Shown piece by piece: positions 21,501 through 32,500 of a DNA stretch of 64,000 bases (position 1 is the first letter of the stretch; each line of letters opens with the position of its first letter). The notes under the pieces are model-generated. The model saw only the letters and a list, made by a program, of their open reading frames with translations, was not told the DNA's origin and did not search any database. A program made the position numbers and the translations under genes. The stretch comes from Pelodera strongyloides (taxonomy: Eukaryota; Nematoda; Chromadorea; Rhabditida; Rhabditidae): positions 248,001 to 312,000 of the forward strand of contig JAANDG010000093.1 in assembly GCA_036852015.1 (NCBI GenBank), read 5' to 3'.

Positions 21501-24500
21501 ATAAATTTGATGTGGTGAGTGTACGTACTACATGTGTGCATGTTTGAGCATATTTGCTAAGGCGGATTGAATGTGATTCCTTAAGTTTTAAGCAGAGGAA
21601 CCAACCTTGCAGCACCAGCAATGAACAGTAAATGATTTTTTGTCCCACTTATCAATCAAAGTCATAATTAGTTTATGTAAATTTATAAATTTGATGTGGT
21701 GAGTGTACGTACTACATGTGTGCATGTTTGAGCATATTTGCTAAGGCGGATTGAATGTGATTCCTTAAGTTTTAAGCAGAGGAACCAACCTTGCAGCACC
21801 AGCAATGAACAGTAAATGATTTTTTGTCCCACTTATCAATCAAAGTCATAATTAGTTTATGTAAATTTATAAATTTGATGTGGTGAGTGTACGTACTACA
21901 TGTGTGCATGTTTGAACATATTTGCTAAGGCGGATTGAATCAATGTGATTCCGAGTTTTAAGCAGAGGAACCAACCTTGCAGCACCAGCAATGAACAGTA
22001 AATGAGTTTTTTGTCCCACTTATCAATCAAAGTCATAATTAGTTTATGTAAATTTATAAATTTGATGTGGTGAGTGTACGTACTACATGTGTGCATGTTT
22101 GAGCATATTTGCTAAGGCGGATTGAATGTGATTCCTTAAGTTTTAAGCAGAGGAACCAACCTTGCAGCACCAGCAATGAACAGTAAATGAGTTTTTGTCC
22201 CACTTATCAATCAAAGTCATAATTAGTTTATGTAAATTTATAAATTTGATGTGGTGAGTGTACGTACTACATGTGTGCATGTTTGAGCATATTTGCTAAG
22301 GCGGATTGAATGTGATTACCTGAGTTTTAAGCAGAGGAACCAACCTTACAGCACCAGCAATGAACAGTTAATGAGTTTTTGTCCCACTTATCAATCAAAG
22401 TCATTATTAGTTTATGTAAATTTATAAATTTGATGTGGTGAGTGTACGTACTACATGTGTGCATGTTTGAGCATATTTGCTAAGGCGGATTGAATGTGAT
22501 TCCTTAAGTTTTAAGCAGAGGAACCAACCTTGCAGCACCAGCAATGAACAGTAAATGATTTTTTGTCCCACTTATCAATCATAGTCATAATTAGTTTAAG
22601 TAAATTTATAAATTTGATGTGGTGAGTGTACGTACTACATGTGTGCATGTTTGAGCATATTTGCTAAGGCGGATTGAATGTGATTCCTTAAGTTTTAAGC
22701 AGAGGAACCAACCTTGCAGCACCAGCAATGAACAGTAAATGATTTTTTGTCCCACTTATCAATCAAAGTCATAATTAGTTTATGTAAATTTATAAATTTG
22801 ATGTGGTGAGTGTACGTACTACATGTGTGCATGTTTGAGCATATTTGCTAAGGCGGATTGAATGTGATTCCTTAAGTTTTAAGCAGAGGAACCAACCTTA
22901 CAGCACCAGCAATGAACAGTAAATGATTTTTTGTCCCACTTATCAATCAAAGTCATAATTAGTTTATGTAAATTTATAAATTTGATGTGGTGAGTGTACG
23001 TACTACATGTGTGCATGTTTGAGCATATTTGCTAAGGCGGATTGAATGTGATTCCTTAAGTTTTATGCAGAGGAACCAACCTTACAGCACCAGCAATGAA
23101 CAGTAAATGATTTTTTGTCCCACTTATCAATCATAGTCATAATTAGTTTAAGTAAATTTATAAATTTGATGTGGTGTGTGTACGTACTACATGTGTGCAT
23201 GTTTGAGCATATTTGCTAAGGCGGATTGAATGTGATTCCTTAAGTTTTAAGCAGAGGAACCAACCTTGCAGCACCAGCAATGAACAGTAAATGATTTTTT
23301 GTCCCACTTATCAATCAAAGTCATAATTAGTTTATGTAAATTTATAAATTTGATGTGGTGAGTGTACGTACTACATGTGTGCATGTTTGAGCATATTTGC
23401 TAAGGCGGATTGAATGTGATTCCTTAAGTTTTATGCAGAGGAACCAACCTTACAGCACCAGCAATGAACAGTAAATGATTTTTTGTCCCACTTATCAATC
23501 AAAGTCATAATTAGTTTATGTAAATTTAGAAATTTGATGTGGTGAGTGTACGTACTAAATGTGTGCATGTTTGAGCATATTTGCTAAGGCGGATTGAATG
23601 TGATTCCGAGTTTTAAGCAGAGGAACCAACCTTGCAGCACCAGCAATGAACAGTAAATGAGTTTTTGTCTACTTTTCAATCAAAGTCATAATTAGTTTAT
23701 GTAAATTTATAAATTTGATGAGGTGAGTGTACGTACTACATGTGTGCATGTTTGAGCATATTTGCTAAGGCGGATTGAATGTGATTCCTTAAGTTTTAAG
23801 CAGAGGAACCAACCTTGCAGCACCAGCAATGAACAGTAAATGATTTTTGTCCCACTTATCAATCAAAGTCATAATTAGTTTATGTAAATTTATAAATTTG
23901 ATGTGGTGAGTGTACGTACTACATGTGTGCATGTTTGAGCATATTTGCTAAGGCGGATTGAATGTGATTCCTTAAGTGTTATGCAGAGGAACCAACCTTA
24001 CAGCACCAGCAATGAACAGTAAATGATTTTTTGTCCCACTTATCAATCAAAGTCATAATTAGTTTGAGTAAATATATAAATTTGATGTGGTGTGTGTACG
24101 TACTACATGTGTGCATGTTTGAGCATATTTGCTAAGGCGGATTGAATGTGATTCCTTAAGTTTTAAGCAGAGGAACCAACCTTGCAGCACCAGCAATGAA
24201 CAGTAAATGATTTTTTTGTCCCACTTATCAATCAAAGTCATAATTAGTTTATGTAAATTTATAAATTTGATGTGGTGAGTGTACGTACTACATGTGTGCA
24301 TGTTTGAGCATATTTGCTAAGGCGGATTGAATGTGATTCCTTAAGTTTTAAGCAGAGGAACCAACCTTGCAGCACCAGCAATGAACAGTAAATGATTTTT
24401 TGTCCCACTTATCAATCAAAGTCATAATTAGTTTATGTAAATTTATAAATTTGATGTGGTGAGTGTACGTACTACATGTGTGCATGTTTGAACATATTTG

Positions 24501-27048
24501 CTAAGGCGGATTGAATGTGATTCCGAGTTTTAAGCAGAGGAACCAACCTTGCAGCACCAGCAATGAACAGTAAATGAGTTTTTGTCTACTTTTCAATCAA
24601 AGACATAATTAGTTTATGTAAATTTATAAATTTGATGTGGTGAGTGTACGTACTACATGTGTGCATGTTTGAGCATATTTGCTAAGGCGGATTGAATGTG
24701 ATTCCTTAAGTTTTAAGCAGAGGAACCAACCTTGCAGCACCAGCAATGAACAGTAAATGATTTTTTGTCCCACTTATCAATCAAAGTCATAATTAGTTTA
24801 TGTAAATTTATAAATTTGATGTGGTGAGTGTACGTACTACATGTGTGCATGTTTGAACATATTTGCTAAGGCGGATTCAATGTGATTCCCTGAGTTTTAA
24901 GCAGAGGAACCAACCTTACAGCACCAGCAATGAACAGTTAATGAGTTTTTGTCCCACTTATCAATCAAAGTCATAATTAGTTTATGTAAATTTATAAATT
25001 TGATGTGGTGAGTGTACGTACTACATGTGTGCATGTTTGAGCATATTTGCTAAGGCGGATTGAATGTGATTCCTTAAGTTTTAAGCAGAGGAACCAACCT
25101 TGCAGCACCAGCAATGAACAGTAAATGAGTTTTTGTCCCACTTATCAATCAAAGTCATAATTAGTTTATGTAAATTTATAAATTTGATGTGGTGAGTGTA
25201 CGTACTACATGTGTGCATGTTTGAGCATATTTGCTAAGGCGGATTGAATGTGATTCCCTGAGTTTTAAGCAGAGGAACCAACCTTACAGCACCAGCAATG
25301 AACAGTAAATGATTTTTTGTCCCACTTATCAATCAAAGTCATAATTAGTTTGAGTAAATATATAAATTTGATGTGGTGTGTGTACGTACTACATGTGTGC
25401 ATGTTTGAGCATATTTGCTAAGGCGGATTGAATGTGATTCCTTAAGTTTTAAGCAGAGGAACCAACCTTGCAGCACCAGCAATGAACAGTAAATGATTTT
25501 TTGTCCCACTTGTCAATCAAAGTCATAATTAGTTTATGTAAATTTATAAATTTGATGTGGTGAGTGTACGTACTACATGTGTGCATGTTTGAGCATATTT
25601 GCTAAGGCGGATTGAATGTGATTCCGAGTTTTAAGCAGAGGAACCAACCTTGCAGCACCAGCAATGAACAGTAAATGAGTTTTTGTCTACTTTTCAATCA
25701 AAGACATAATTAGTTTATGTAAATTTATAAATTTGATGTGGTGAGTGTACGTACTACATGTGTGCATGTTTGAGCATATTTGCTAAGGCGGATTGAATGT
25801 GATTCCTTAAGTTTTAAGCAGAGGAACCAACCTTGCAGCACCAGCAATGAACAGTAAATGATTTTTTGTCCCACTTATCAATCAAAGTCATAATTAGTTT
25901 ATGTAAATTTATAAATTTGATGTGGTGAGTGTACGTACTACATGTGTGCATGTTTGAACATATTTGCTAAGGCGGATTCAATGTGATTCCCAGAGTTTTA
26001 AGCAGAGGAACCAACCTTACAGCACCAGCAATGAACAGTTAATGAGTTTTTGTCCCACTTATCAATCAAAGCCATAATTAGTTTATGTAAATTTATAAAT
26101 TTGATGTGGTGAGTGTACGTACTACATGTGTGCATGTTTGAGCATATTTGCTAAGGTGGATTGAATGTGATTCCTTAAGTTTTAAGCAGAGGAACCAACC
26201 TTGCAACACCAGCAATGAACAGTAAATGAGTTTTTGTCTACTTTTCAATCAAAGTCATAATTAGTTTATGTAAATTTATAAACTTGATGTGGTGAGTGTA
26301 CGTACTACAAGTGTGCATGTTTGAGCATATTTGCTAAGGTGGATTGAATGTGATTCCCTGAGTTTTAAGCAGAGGAACCAACCTTACAGCACCAGCAATG
26401 AACAGTAAATGATTTTTTGTCCCACTTATCAATCAAAGTCATAATTAGTTTGAGTAAATATATAAATTTGGTGTGTACGTACTACATGTGTGCATGTTTG
26501 AGCATATTTGCTAAGGCGGATTGAATGTGATTCCTTAAGTTTTAAGCAGAGGAACCAACCTTGCAGCACCAGCAATGAACAGTAAATGATTTTTTGTCCC
26601 ACTTATCAATCAAAGTCATAATTAGTTTATGTAAATTTATAAATTTGATGTGGTGCGTGTACGTACTACATGTGTGCATGTTTGAGCATATTTGCTAAGG
26701 CGGATTCAATGTGATTCCCTGAGTTTTAAGCAGAGTAACCAACCTTACAGCACCAGCAATGAACAGTAAATGAGTTTTTGTCTACTTTTCAATCAAAGTC
26801 ATAATTAGTTTATGTAAATTTATAAACTTGATGTGGTGAGTGTACGTACTACATGTGTGCATGTTTGAGCATATTTGCTAAGGTGGATTGAATGTGATTC
26901 CTTAAGTTTTAAGCAGAGGAACCAACCTTGCAGCACCAGCAATGAACAGTAAATGAGTTTTTGTCTACTTTTCAATCAAAGCCATAATTAGTTTATGTAA
27001 ATTTATAAATTTGATGTGGTGAGTGTACGTACTACATGTGTGCATGTT
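15563..27048. repeat. Satellite array 1: about 58-60 monomers of 184 bp
   Basis: GATGTGGTGAGTGTACGTAC recurs every 183-186 bp from about 16,440 to 27,013 (for example 16,440, 16,624, 16,808, 16,991). Each monomer holds a TACGTA palindrome, GGCGGATTGAATGTGATT, GAGGAACCAACCTT, CAGCACCAGCAATGAACAGT and TTTATGTAAATTTATAAATT. Near 18,250-18,310 a monomer is truncated. Diagnostic variants recur at multiples of the monomer, indicating higher-order structure toward the right end. The first monomer matches copy 1 best. The antisense open frames in the array (MHTCSTYTHHIKF...) are only translated repeat. Confidence 0.95.
15729..16171. mobile_element. Palindromic TTAA element (foldback MITE) 2
   Basis: About 443 bp, palindromic over most of its length: AGGGAGGGGCCCATGAGAA at the left, its near reverse complement at the right, with inner arms such as TTTATTTGTAAAGAATGTCC. 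It is flanked by CTAA (15,725-15,728) and TTAA (16,172-16,175). It interrupts the first monomer of satellite array 1 between CCTTGCCAAC and CTTACCAGCAATAAACAGT. Open frames inside are a by-product of the palindrome. Confidence 0.8.
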
Positions 27049-28247
27049 TCAGCGATACAGAATTTTCCGCGATACAGAATTTTCCGCATAATGCTTCAGT
27101 ATTTCTTCGGAATTGGTAGTTATGGTCAGTTGAAAAATATTGAGTTACGAGACTCTTGCGACATTGAACTGTCATATTATTGTTAATGAATATCAAACGG
27201 CGGTAGTCGATAGTGCGCGAAAGTTCGGATAGTGAAAAAGTATTAGTACAACTAGAAAGATTGCGTTTTTTACGAGGTCCTCGTCGTTTAGTTGGTCTTT
27301 TAATGTTAAGAGAAAAGTATGGAATGTTCTTACTACCGAGACCCTTTTTGCAATGATCACTAGCCAGGCCGTAGCCCTTGATATTATCATTAAGGCCATA
27401 AGGAGCAGATGTATTAAAGGGATCAGCTCACCTTAAATTGTGTCTGTTTTTTTTGTTTCTTTATTTTCTATAAGGGATAATAAAAATTTGGAATAGAAAA
27501 AGTAGTGTTCAATTTCAATACTCACGAAGATATTGGGTGATAAAGTGGTGGATTGATCGGGCCGAAATGCAAAAAGGGCAATTATCCTATACAAACAAGG
27601 CAGGACAATTTCCCTTTTTGCATTTCGGCCCGATCAATCCACCACTTTATCACCCAATATCTTCGTGAGTATTGAAATTCAACACTACTTTTTCTATTCC
27701 AAATTTTTACTATCCCTTATAGAAAATAAAGAAACAAAAAAAACAGACACAATTTCAGGTGAGCTGATCCCTTTAAGTAGCTTAATCCAGAACTATTCTT
27801 TTTCTTTACGAATAAGGTTGTCAGAATTTTCTATTAAATGTCTAATATATGTTTGGTAAAGAGTTTGGTTTCTCTGCCTTTTTGACACTCAGCGAAATGG
27901 CGGTAAAGTATAGTATCTTGAGATTCTTTTTTCAAATGGTGTCTATGCTGACTAAACCTGGACTTAATAGAGCGTTTGCTTTCTCCGACATACTGAATTT
28001 TGCAGATATCACAAGTAAGACAGTAAACTACGCCTTGAGAGTTACAGTCGCTAGTATCTATTGCAAAAGTGGGTGAAAAATAACGAGTAGTACTACTGCG
28101 GATAATATTTTCGAATGAGCTCAGAGTACATATTTTACAACGAGTAGACTTGCAAGGATTTCCAACGAGATGCGTGCCTTCAAGAGTTGCAAGTTTCATA
28201 TTGGGGCCAATCTTTTTTGAATTAAAGGAATTCAGAGTAAAAGTCAT
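27049..28247 (-). mobile_element. Truncated Penelope-like element inserted in the satellite
   Basis: The satellite stops mid-monomer at about 27,048 and resumes at about 28,248 (AAAAGTCATACATGTGATGT). The insert reads on the minus strand as the C-terminal part of a Penelope-like element: GIY-YIG endonuclease, the RKEKE...FWIKLL segment and, beyond palindromic element 3, the PYGLN motif and a basic tail. The reverse transcriptase is missing, so the copy is 5'-truncated. Near the left edge CGATACAGAATTTTCCGC is directly duplicated (27,055-27,089). Confidence 0.75.
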
Positions 28248-28298
28248 AAAAGTCATACATGTGATGTGGTGAGTGTACAGTTTTATGTGAAAGTTCAA
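27060..28298 (-). pseudogene. PLE GIY-YIG endonuclease C-terminal fragment
   Basis: The frame 28,298-27,834 carries a Cys cluster (CKSTRCKIC), then CNSQGVVYCLTCDICKIQYV, in which GVVY and YVG correspond to the GIY-YIG core, and an Arg-containing helix (RSIKSRFSQHR). About 28,298-28,250 is still satellite, so the fragment truly starts near 28,247. After a frameshift near 27,840 the sequence continues as RKEKE, a stop and FWIKLL, is interrupted by a palindromic element, and resumes as NTSAPYGLNDNIKGYG. PLE endonucleases cut target DNA for reverse transcription. The copy is broken by truncation, frameshift, stop and insertion. Confidence 0.75.
27418..27772. mobile_element. Palindromic TTAA element (foldback MITE) 3, inside the PLE
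   Basis: 355 bp with arms of about 165 bp and a loop of about 20 bp centred near 27,595. The ends are AGGGATCAGCTCACC and its reverse complement, flanked by TTAA at 27,414-27,417 and 27,773-27,776. Deleting the element and one TTAA restores the PLE reading frame between FWIKLL and TSAPYGLN, direct evidence that TTAA is the duplicated target. The arms are almost identical, so the insertion is young or recently homogenised. Confidence 0.9.
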
Positions 28299-28686
28299 AC
28301 AGAGGTACCAACCTTATTACAGCAGCGCTGAACACAAAATAAATTTTCACCTACCTTCGACCATTGTCAACTTTGCGTGGTTTATGTTATTAAAAAAAAG
28401 CATTTTCTTATGTCTTTTTTGTCGATAGGCTTCAGCGAGGAGTTGATCATTGTTTTGGCCATCGCCCACTGTCTTTTTCAAAGCTGCGGATTTTCTAAAC
28501 GAATGCACTTTCCAGCTCAACTTTCACACTTCCTCTATGCAACATTTCTCACACTTGTTCCGCCTCTGCAAATCTTATTAACCGAAGAATGTGATTAGCA
28601 AACGTGTTCTTGTTCATCTGCTTTCTGTATAGAAGAGTAATAATAATATTGCTCATCAAACTGAACTTGTATGTGATCTTTCACAT
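28255..28686. repeat. 3' module of composite element, copy 2
   Basis: Contains one last satellite-like unit (GATGTGGTGAGTGTAC, then GAGGTACCAACCTTATTACA) and then the block matching 7,850-8,224. Similarity ends after ATGTGATCTTTCAC at 28,686. Confidence 0.8.
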
Positions 28687-28855
28687 AGCTCTTGTGGCAA
28701 TGGGTTGCGCAGCGTTTCGGCGGACAAATGATACTCAATGATGCATCGGTAGTTTTCTGAAAAAGTAACTCTGAAGGTTGGGGGGGGGGGAGGCGTTGCA
28801 CATATAAAGGAACAAAAATGAAAGGTGGATTGATTTTGTAGACGCAGAAACTTGC

Positions 28856-29007
28856 CTTGTGCATAGAGTAAATCGCGGAAGGATACTATGAAGAAGCATG
28901 TGCGGGAGTCGTATTGTATTGTGTCGATTACTTTTCTCAACAAAGCTTTTTCGTGCACATAAGTCTCATAGTAGATGCATTTCTGCCGTAGAACTTCACA
29001 TAATAAG
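28856..29007 (-). CDS. Candidate internal exon of an unidentified gene
   Basis: An open 152-nt segment is bounded by a good acceptor (TTTGGTCAG) and a GC-AG-type donor (CACAAG then GCAAGT). The peptide LLCEVLRQKCIYYETYVHEK continues through a basic helix to FRDLLYAQ and looks like ordinary soluble-protein sequence. I cannot connect it to another exon: the composite element begins just beyond, and the 13-exon gene ends upstream at 29,556. It could be a gene broken by the element or a chance ORF. The family is unrecognised. Confidence 0.3.
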
Positions 29008-29197
29008 CTGACCAAACGACAACAACAAAAAACTTCTTTACTCTAAAAAAAGAGTTCAAAGGTTGGTTAATCCTAATGGTGCTGGGACTATTGGAACAAT
29101 ACCATTAATAAACATTTTAATGACGTGGCAAGCGTGCTTGTGATAACCAAATATCTGAGGCATAATCAATTAACCCTATAAGTTAAACATTGGCCAA

Positions 29198-29452
29198 GTG
29201 AAAGCAATAGTACTTTCTGAAAGCCGACTTCTCAAAATACTGAAGAACCTAAATTCAATAACCCATGTAAGCAGTAAAACGCATATATATTACCACGCTG
29301 AACAGGTTGTAATCGGTGAAGGAGGGCATATTTGCTTACAAATAAAATGTGTTGCTGATCATCAAGGATTACTGATGGCAAGGCTCCACGGTAAATCAGA
29401 AAGCGCAATAATAAAAAAAAATGAACCACCGAATCACAATATTTGCGGATGA
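29198..29452 (+). CDS. Candidate coding fragment, weak resemblance to HUS1
   Basis: An open frame of 84 codons. It may contain a 39-nt intron (29,267-29,305, GTAAGC...GAACAG), the same length as intron 1 of the lysine-rich gene, and a donor at 29,391. The spliced peptide pattern LLKILKNLNSITH-VVIGEG...ICLQIKCVADH loosely resembles the middle of the HUS1 checkpoint clamp subunit. I saw no other HUS1 exons. Treat this as a hypothesis; the frame may equally be a retained fragment or chance. Confidence 0.25.
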   Translation: MKAIVLSESRLLKILKNLNSITHVSSKTHIYYHAEQVVIGEGGHICLQIKCVADHQGLLMARLHGKSESAIIKKNEPPNHNICG

Positions 29453-29555
29453 AACAAATTTAAAAATCAATATCATGATTAAACGAGAAGATCGAAAAAA
29501 GTAATGACGCTTTCGATACTAAGGTTTTGATTCGCAAAAGACAACAGCTTGTTCT

Positions 29556-32500
29556 TTAGATTTCGCTCGATTTCTTGATCAACTTTTGCTGCTCGGGGGT
29601 CTTGCGAAGGTCAAGCGACATCCGTTTACGAGTATTTTCAGCTGCCAGCGCGACGTTCTCTTTCAAAAACGTTTCCAACTGAAAATGATACACTTCTAAG
29701 ATATGAGGCGCTCCGTTTACGGCAGAAAACCGGCGCAATTAACCGGGCAAACAAATGTATAGTTGGACCACGAGGCCGCCAAACGATTAGCTGGCCATTC
29801 CTCACTGGTCCATAAGGTCATTTGTTTTTTTGGAACTCGCTCATTTATGGCCTAATTCTAGTCCAAATCCTACTAACGAACCTTTACTCTGTCGATAGTG
29901 TTTATGTAAAGCTTTGTGCAATCTGCTTTGGATCCTTCGGGAGTAACAAGCTCTGTTGTTGTGATCACAGCGCTTAAGTCTAAAAAAGTGTCTTACGATT
30001 AGTTTTTTCTTCACAACAAGGACACGACATGGGTGTGTCTTGTCGTTGAACATGGACAGTGTTGACAAAAACTGAGCTTCTAAATTTAAATAAAGGTAAA
30101 CCGAGCGGGGAATATATCAAATTCCATCCGACCTTCGAAGTTCTTATGGTTGACTGTAATGGTCGCATCGTTGGAAAGACGAGTAGTCGATACTATACGA
30201 CTTCCAGTGCGCACTGCAATATTTCACATACATCACACGAAACGCCATGTTTGAGCAACGCCATTGCATAGAACAATATGGAAAGTGAAGCTGACTTTGC
30301 CTGAAGATGTTTTTCTTACAGAGCTCAGTGAGGACAGGAGACAGTTCCTTAGTATCCATGTATACAATAGTCGCTTCCTGAAAATGACAAGAAAATCATC
30401 ATTATCACACATTTTAAGAAGGTAGCCAACGGGAGAAGAATCGCATAAAACGAGGTGAAAAAAGGAAACAAACCTCGCATATAAAATCGGCGTAGTTCGA
30501 ATCCAAGTAGTTCCCATTTGCAAGCGATAACGGAGACGCCACTTTCCCTTGCCAATTCATGAGTCTCAAATACGAAAATACACTTTTATGTATATGAAAT
30601 CATAAACAACCGAACAACGAGCCCACCGATTGGACCACACATTCGGTCTGGTATATTTAGAAAACTATTGTATCTCTTAAAATTAGACCAATTCGTACCT
30701 TATGAACTCATCGTGTGATTTATTGGCTACATCAGAGATTTTCCGGAGTTCAAATCCAACAGAGTGTGAGAGTTGGCAGACTGCCGACATATAAAAGATC
30801 AATTCACCCGTGCCGCTGCCTTAACGAAGACTGTTCAAAGGTTAGGAAAGGACCGCACACTATGCACCTAGATAGAAGTTACGAAGCGATAGTTCGAGGA
30901 AAATTAAACAACCGAGGTGAACGAAGAGGTCGGCCTCAGTGGGACGAAGGGCTTCGATCAATATTTGCAGTTGGTGAACGTCAATACCAGAGATCGTCTA
31001 TAAAGTAAGTAAGAGTAGACACAGATTAAACAAAAAATGGAGTATATAAGCCTGAACCACAATAAAGCTGTAGATCGCCATAGCGCCAGCTGTGCAAAAT
31101 AACAAAAAAAAGCACACTTCGAGAGACAGTGGATGCCCAATAGTCCGCGGCAGACATCTGAAAATATTTCTTTAACTGGTGAGCCTGAATTGTCTTACAA
31201 GCTATTTTAAAAAGCAACGAAGCAACCTTATTACATACTTCTTACAACAGCCCCACCAAAGTGCTTATTTAGTTTACCACTCATCTATACATTTTCACTA
31301 AAACATACGCTTTACTAAATAATTTTCTCTCCGGTTAAATTCTATAAAACATAGAAGGTAAGTTACCTGAAAACGGCATTTTTGACCGTGCGCAGCGCCG
31401 CTTTCTGTGTAATCTCCTTATTTTTGAGAGCGACCAGTCTTTCGTCAGAAACATTCTACAACATCCTTTTAAGAACAACCATAAAGTAACACAAAAAGAA
31501 GCACATTGAAATGTATGCTAGAATGCGCCGTTAGAGAGCCCTGTTAGATTTGACACATCTAATTGTAAGTCAAGTTGTCATGAGATTTGCAACTATCTCC
31601 ACTTATTGATTCAGTGTCGAGCAATTTGTCATCTGGAACTCGTCGCCTACTACTCGCGACCTCTGCGGAAAATGTCATAAGCAAACATTGAATCTGTATT
31701 TTCACCCTTGAATAAAGGTGCACGCTCTTGAAGCGTAAAACAAAATTTTAAAATTTAAAATTTTATGGTCATTACGCACCTGTAGAAAATCCAAAACAAC
31801 ATCGTTGTATGCACTTGCCAAGAAACACAATCTTTCCGCTGACTCTCCTTCGCAATTTTCGATATCAAACTTATTGGCTGCCAAATTACCGAGCAACTGA
31901 TTAGCCACTTCCGGAACCTGTTCGCAAATAGTCCTGAAATTGAAATATTGACCTTGCCGAAGTTTTCATATCCTACACGATGATACAAAATCTTGTGTAG
32001 GAACAAATATTAGCGCCAACCTTATTAGGTCACTTATTTCGCGGAATGCACTGGGGTTATTATTAAGATTTCTGTCCAAGCATTTGACTGCATACATAAT
32101 GCCATCTCCTGCAATTAAGAAACACATCATACACACTCTGATTCTAACAACCGTATGTGCTTGAGCGGGCAAACACTTCATGAGAACACGAGAAGGTGAA
32201 AAAATAAGCCTCAAGGTAAACCAAAATAAAAAAAACACTAACCAAATACATCACACAACGATACCACACTGGCTTGAACCTTAAACATATGTTTACAGCG
32301 CAACAAAATAACGAAAGACCAGAAAAATATGGTTTACTATTGTGTACGATTTCATGAAATAGAAACAAAAAAAGCACCCTTTTCTTATAGTTTCGCGTCA
32401 ACTTTGGTGATTTGCCATCGATAGGAAGCGACCTAAAAACACTAGTTTGTGAAATAGTTTGTGTGGAACACAAAAAGTGCCAAAATAATGAAATCTACGT

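Larger units (their letters stand above)
13620..28686. mobile_element. Composite satellite-bearing element, copy 2 (expanded)
   Basis: Same module order as copy 1: 5' blocks (about 13,620-13,720, 14,642-14,700 and 15,060-15,562), satellite (15,563-27,048) and 3' module (28,255-28,686). Interruptions are a 919-bp TIR transposon, a palindromic TTAA element at 15,729-16,171 and a PLE fragment at 27,049-28,247. Copy 1 holds about four monomers where this copy holds about 58-60, so the array length changed after or during spread of the element. Confidence 0.6.

Noticed and set aside
16643..24301. Recurrent antisense ORFs (60-80 codons, MHTCSTYTHHIKF...) across array 1
   Set aside because: They are translations of the 184-bp monomer and appear wherever a monomer lacks a chance stop; no independent coding signal.
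15563..27048. Regular spacing suggestive of a CRISPR-like array
   Set aside because: The whole 184-bp unit is repeated, with no unique spacers, in a eukaryotic context; it is satellite DNA.
27193..27399. 68-codon minus-strand ORF as a separate gene
   Set aside because: It is an out-of-frame shadow of the PLE C-terminal segment, which reads PYGLNDNIKG in the next frame.
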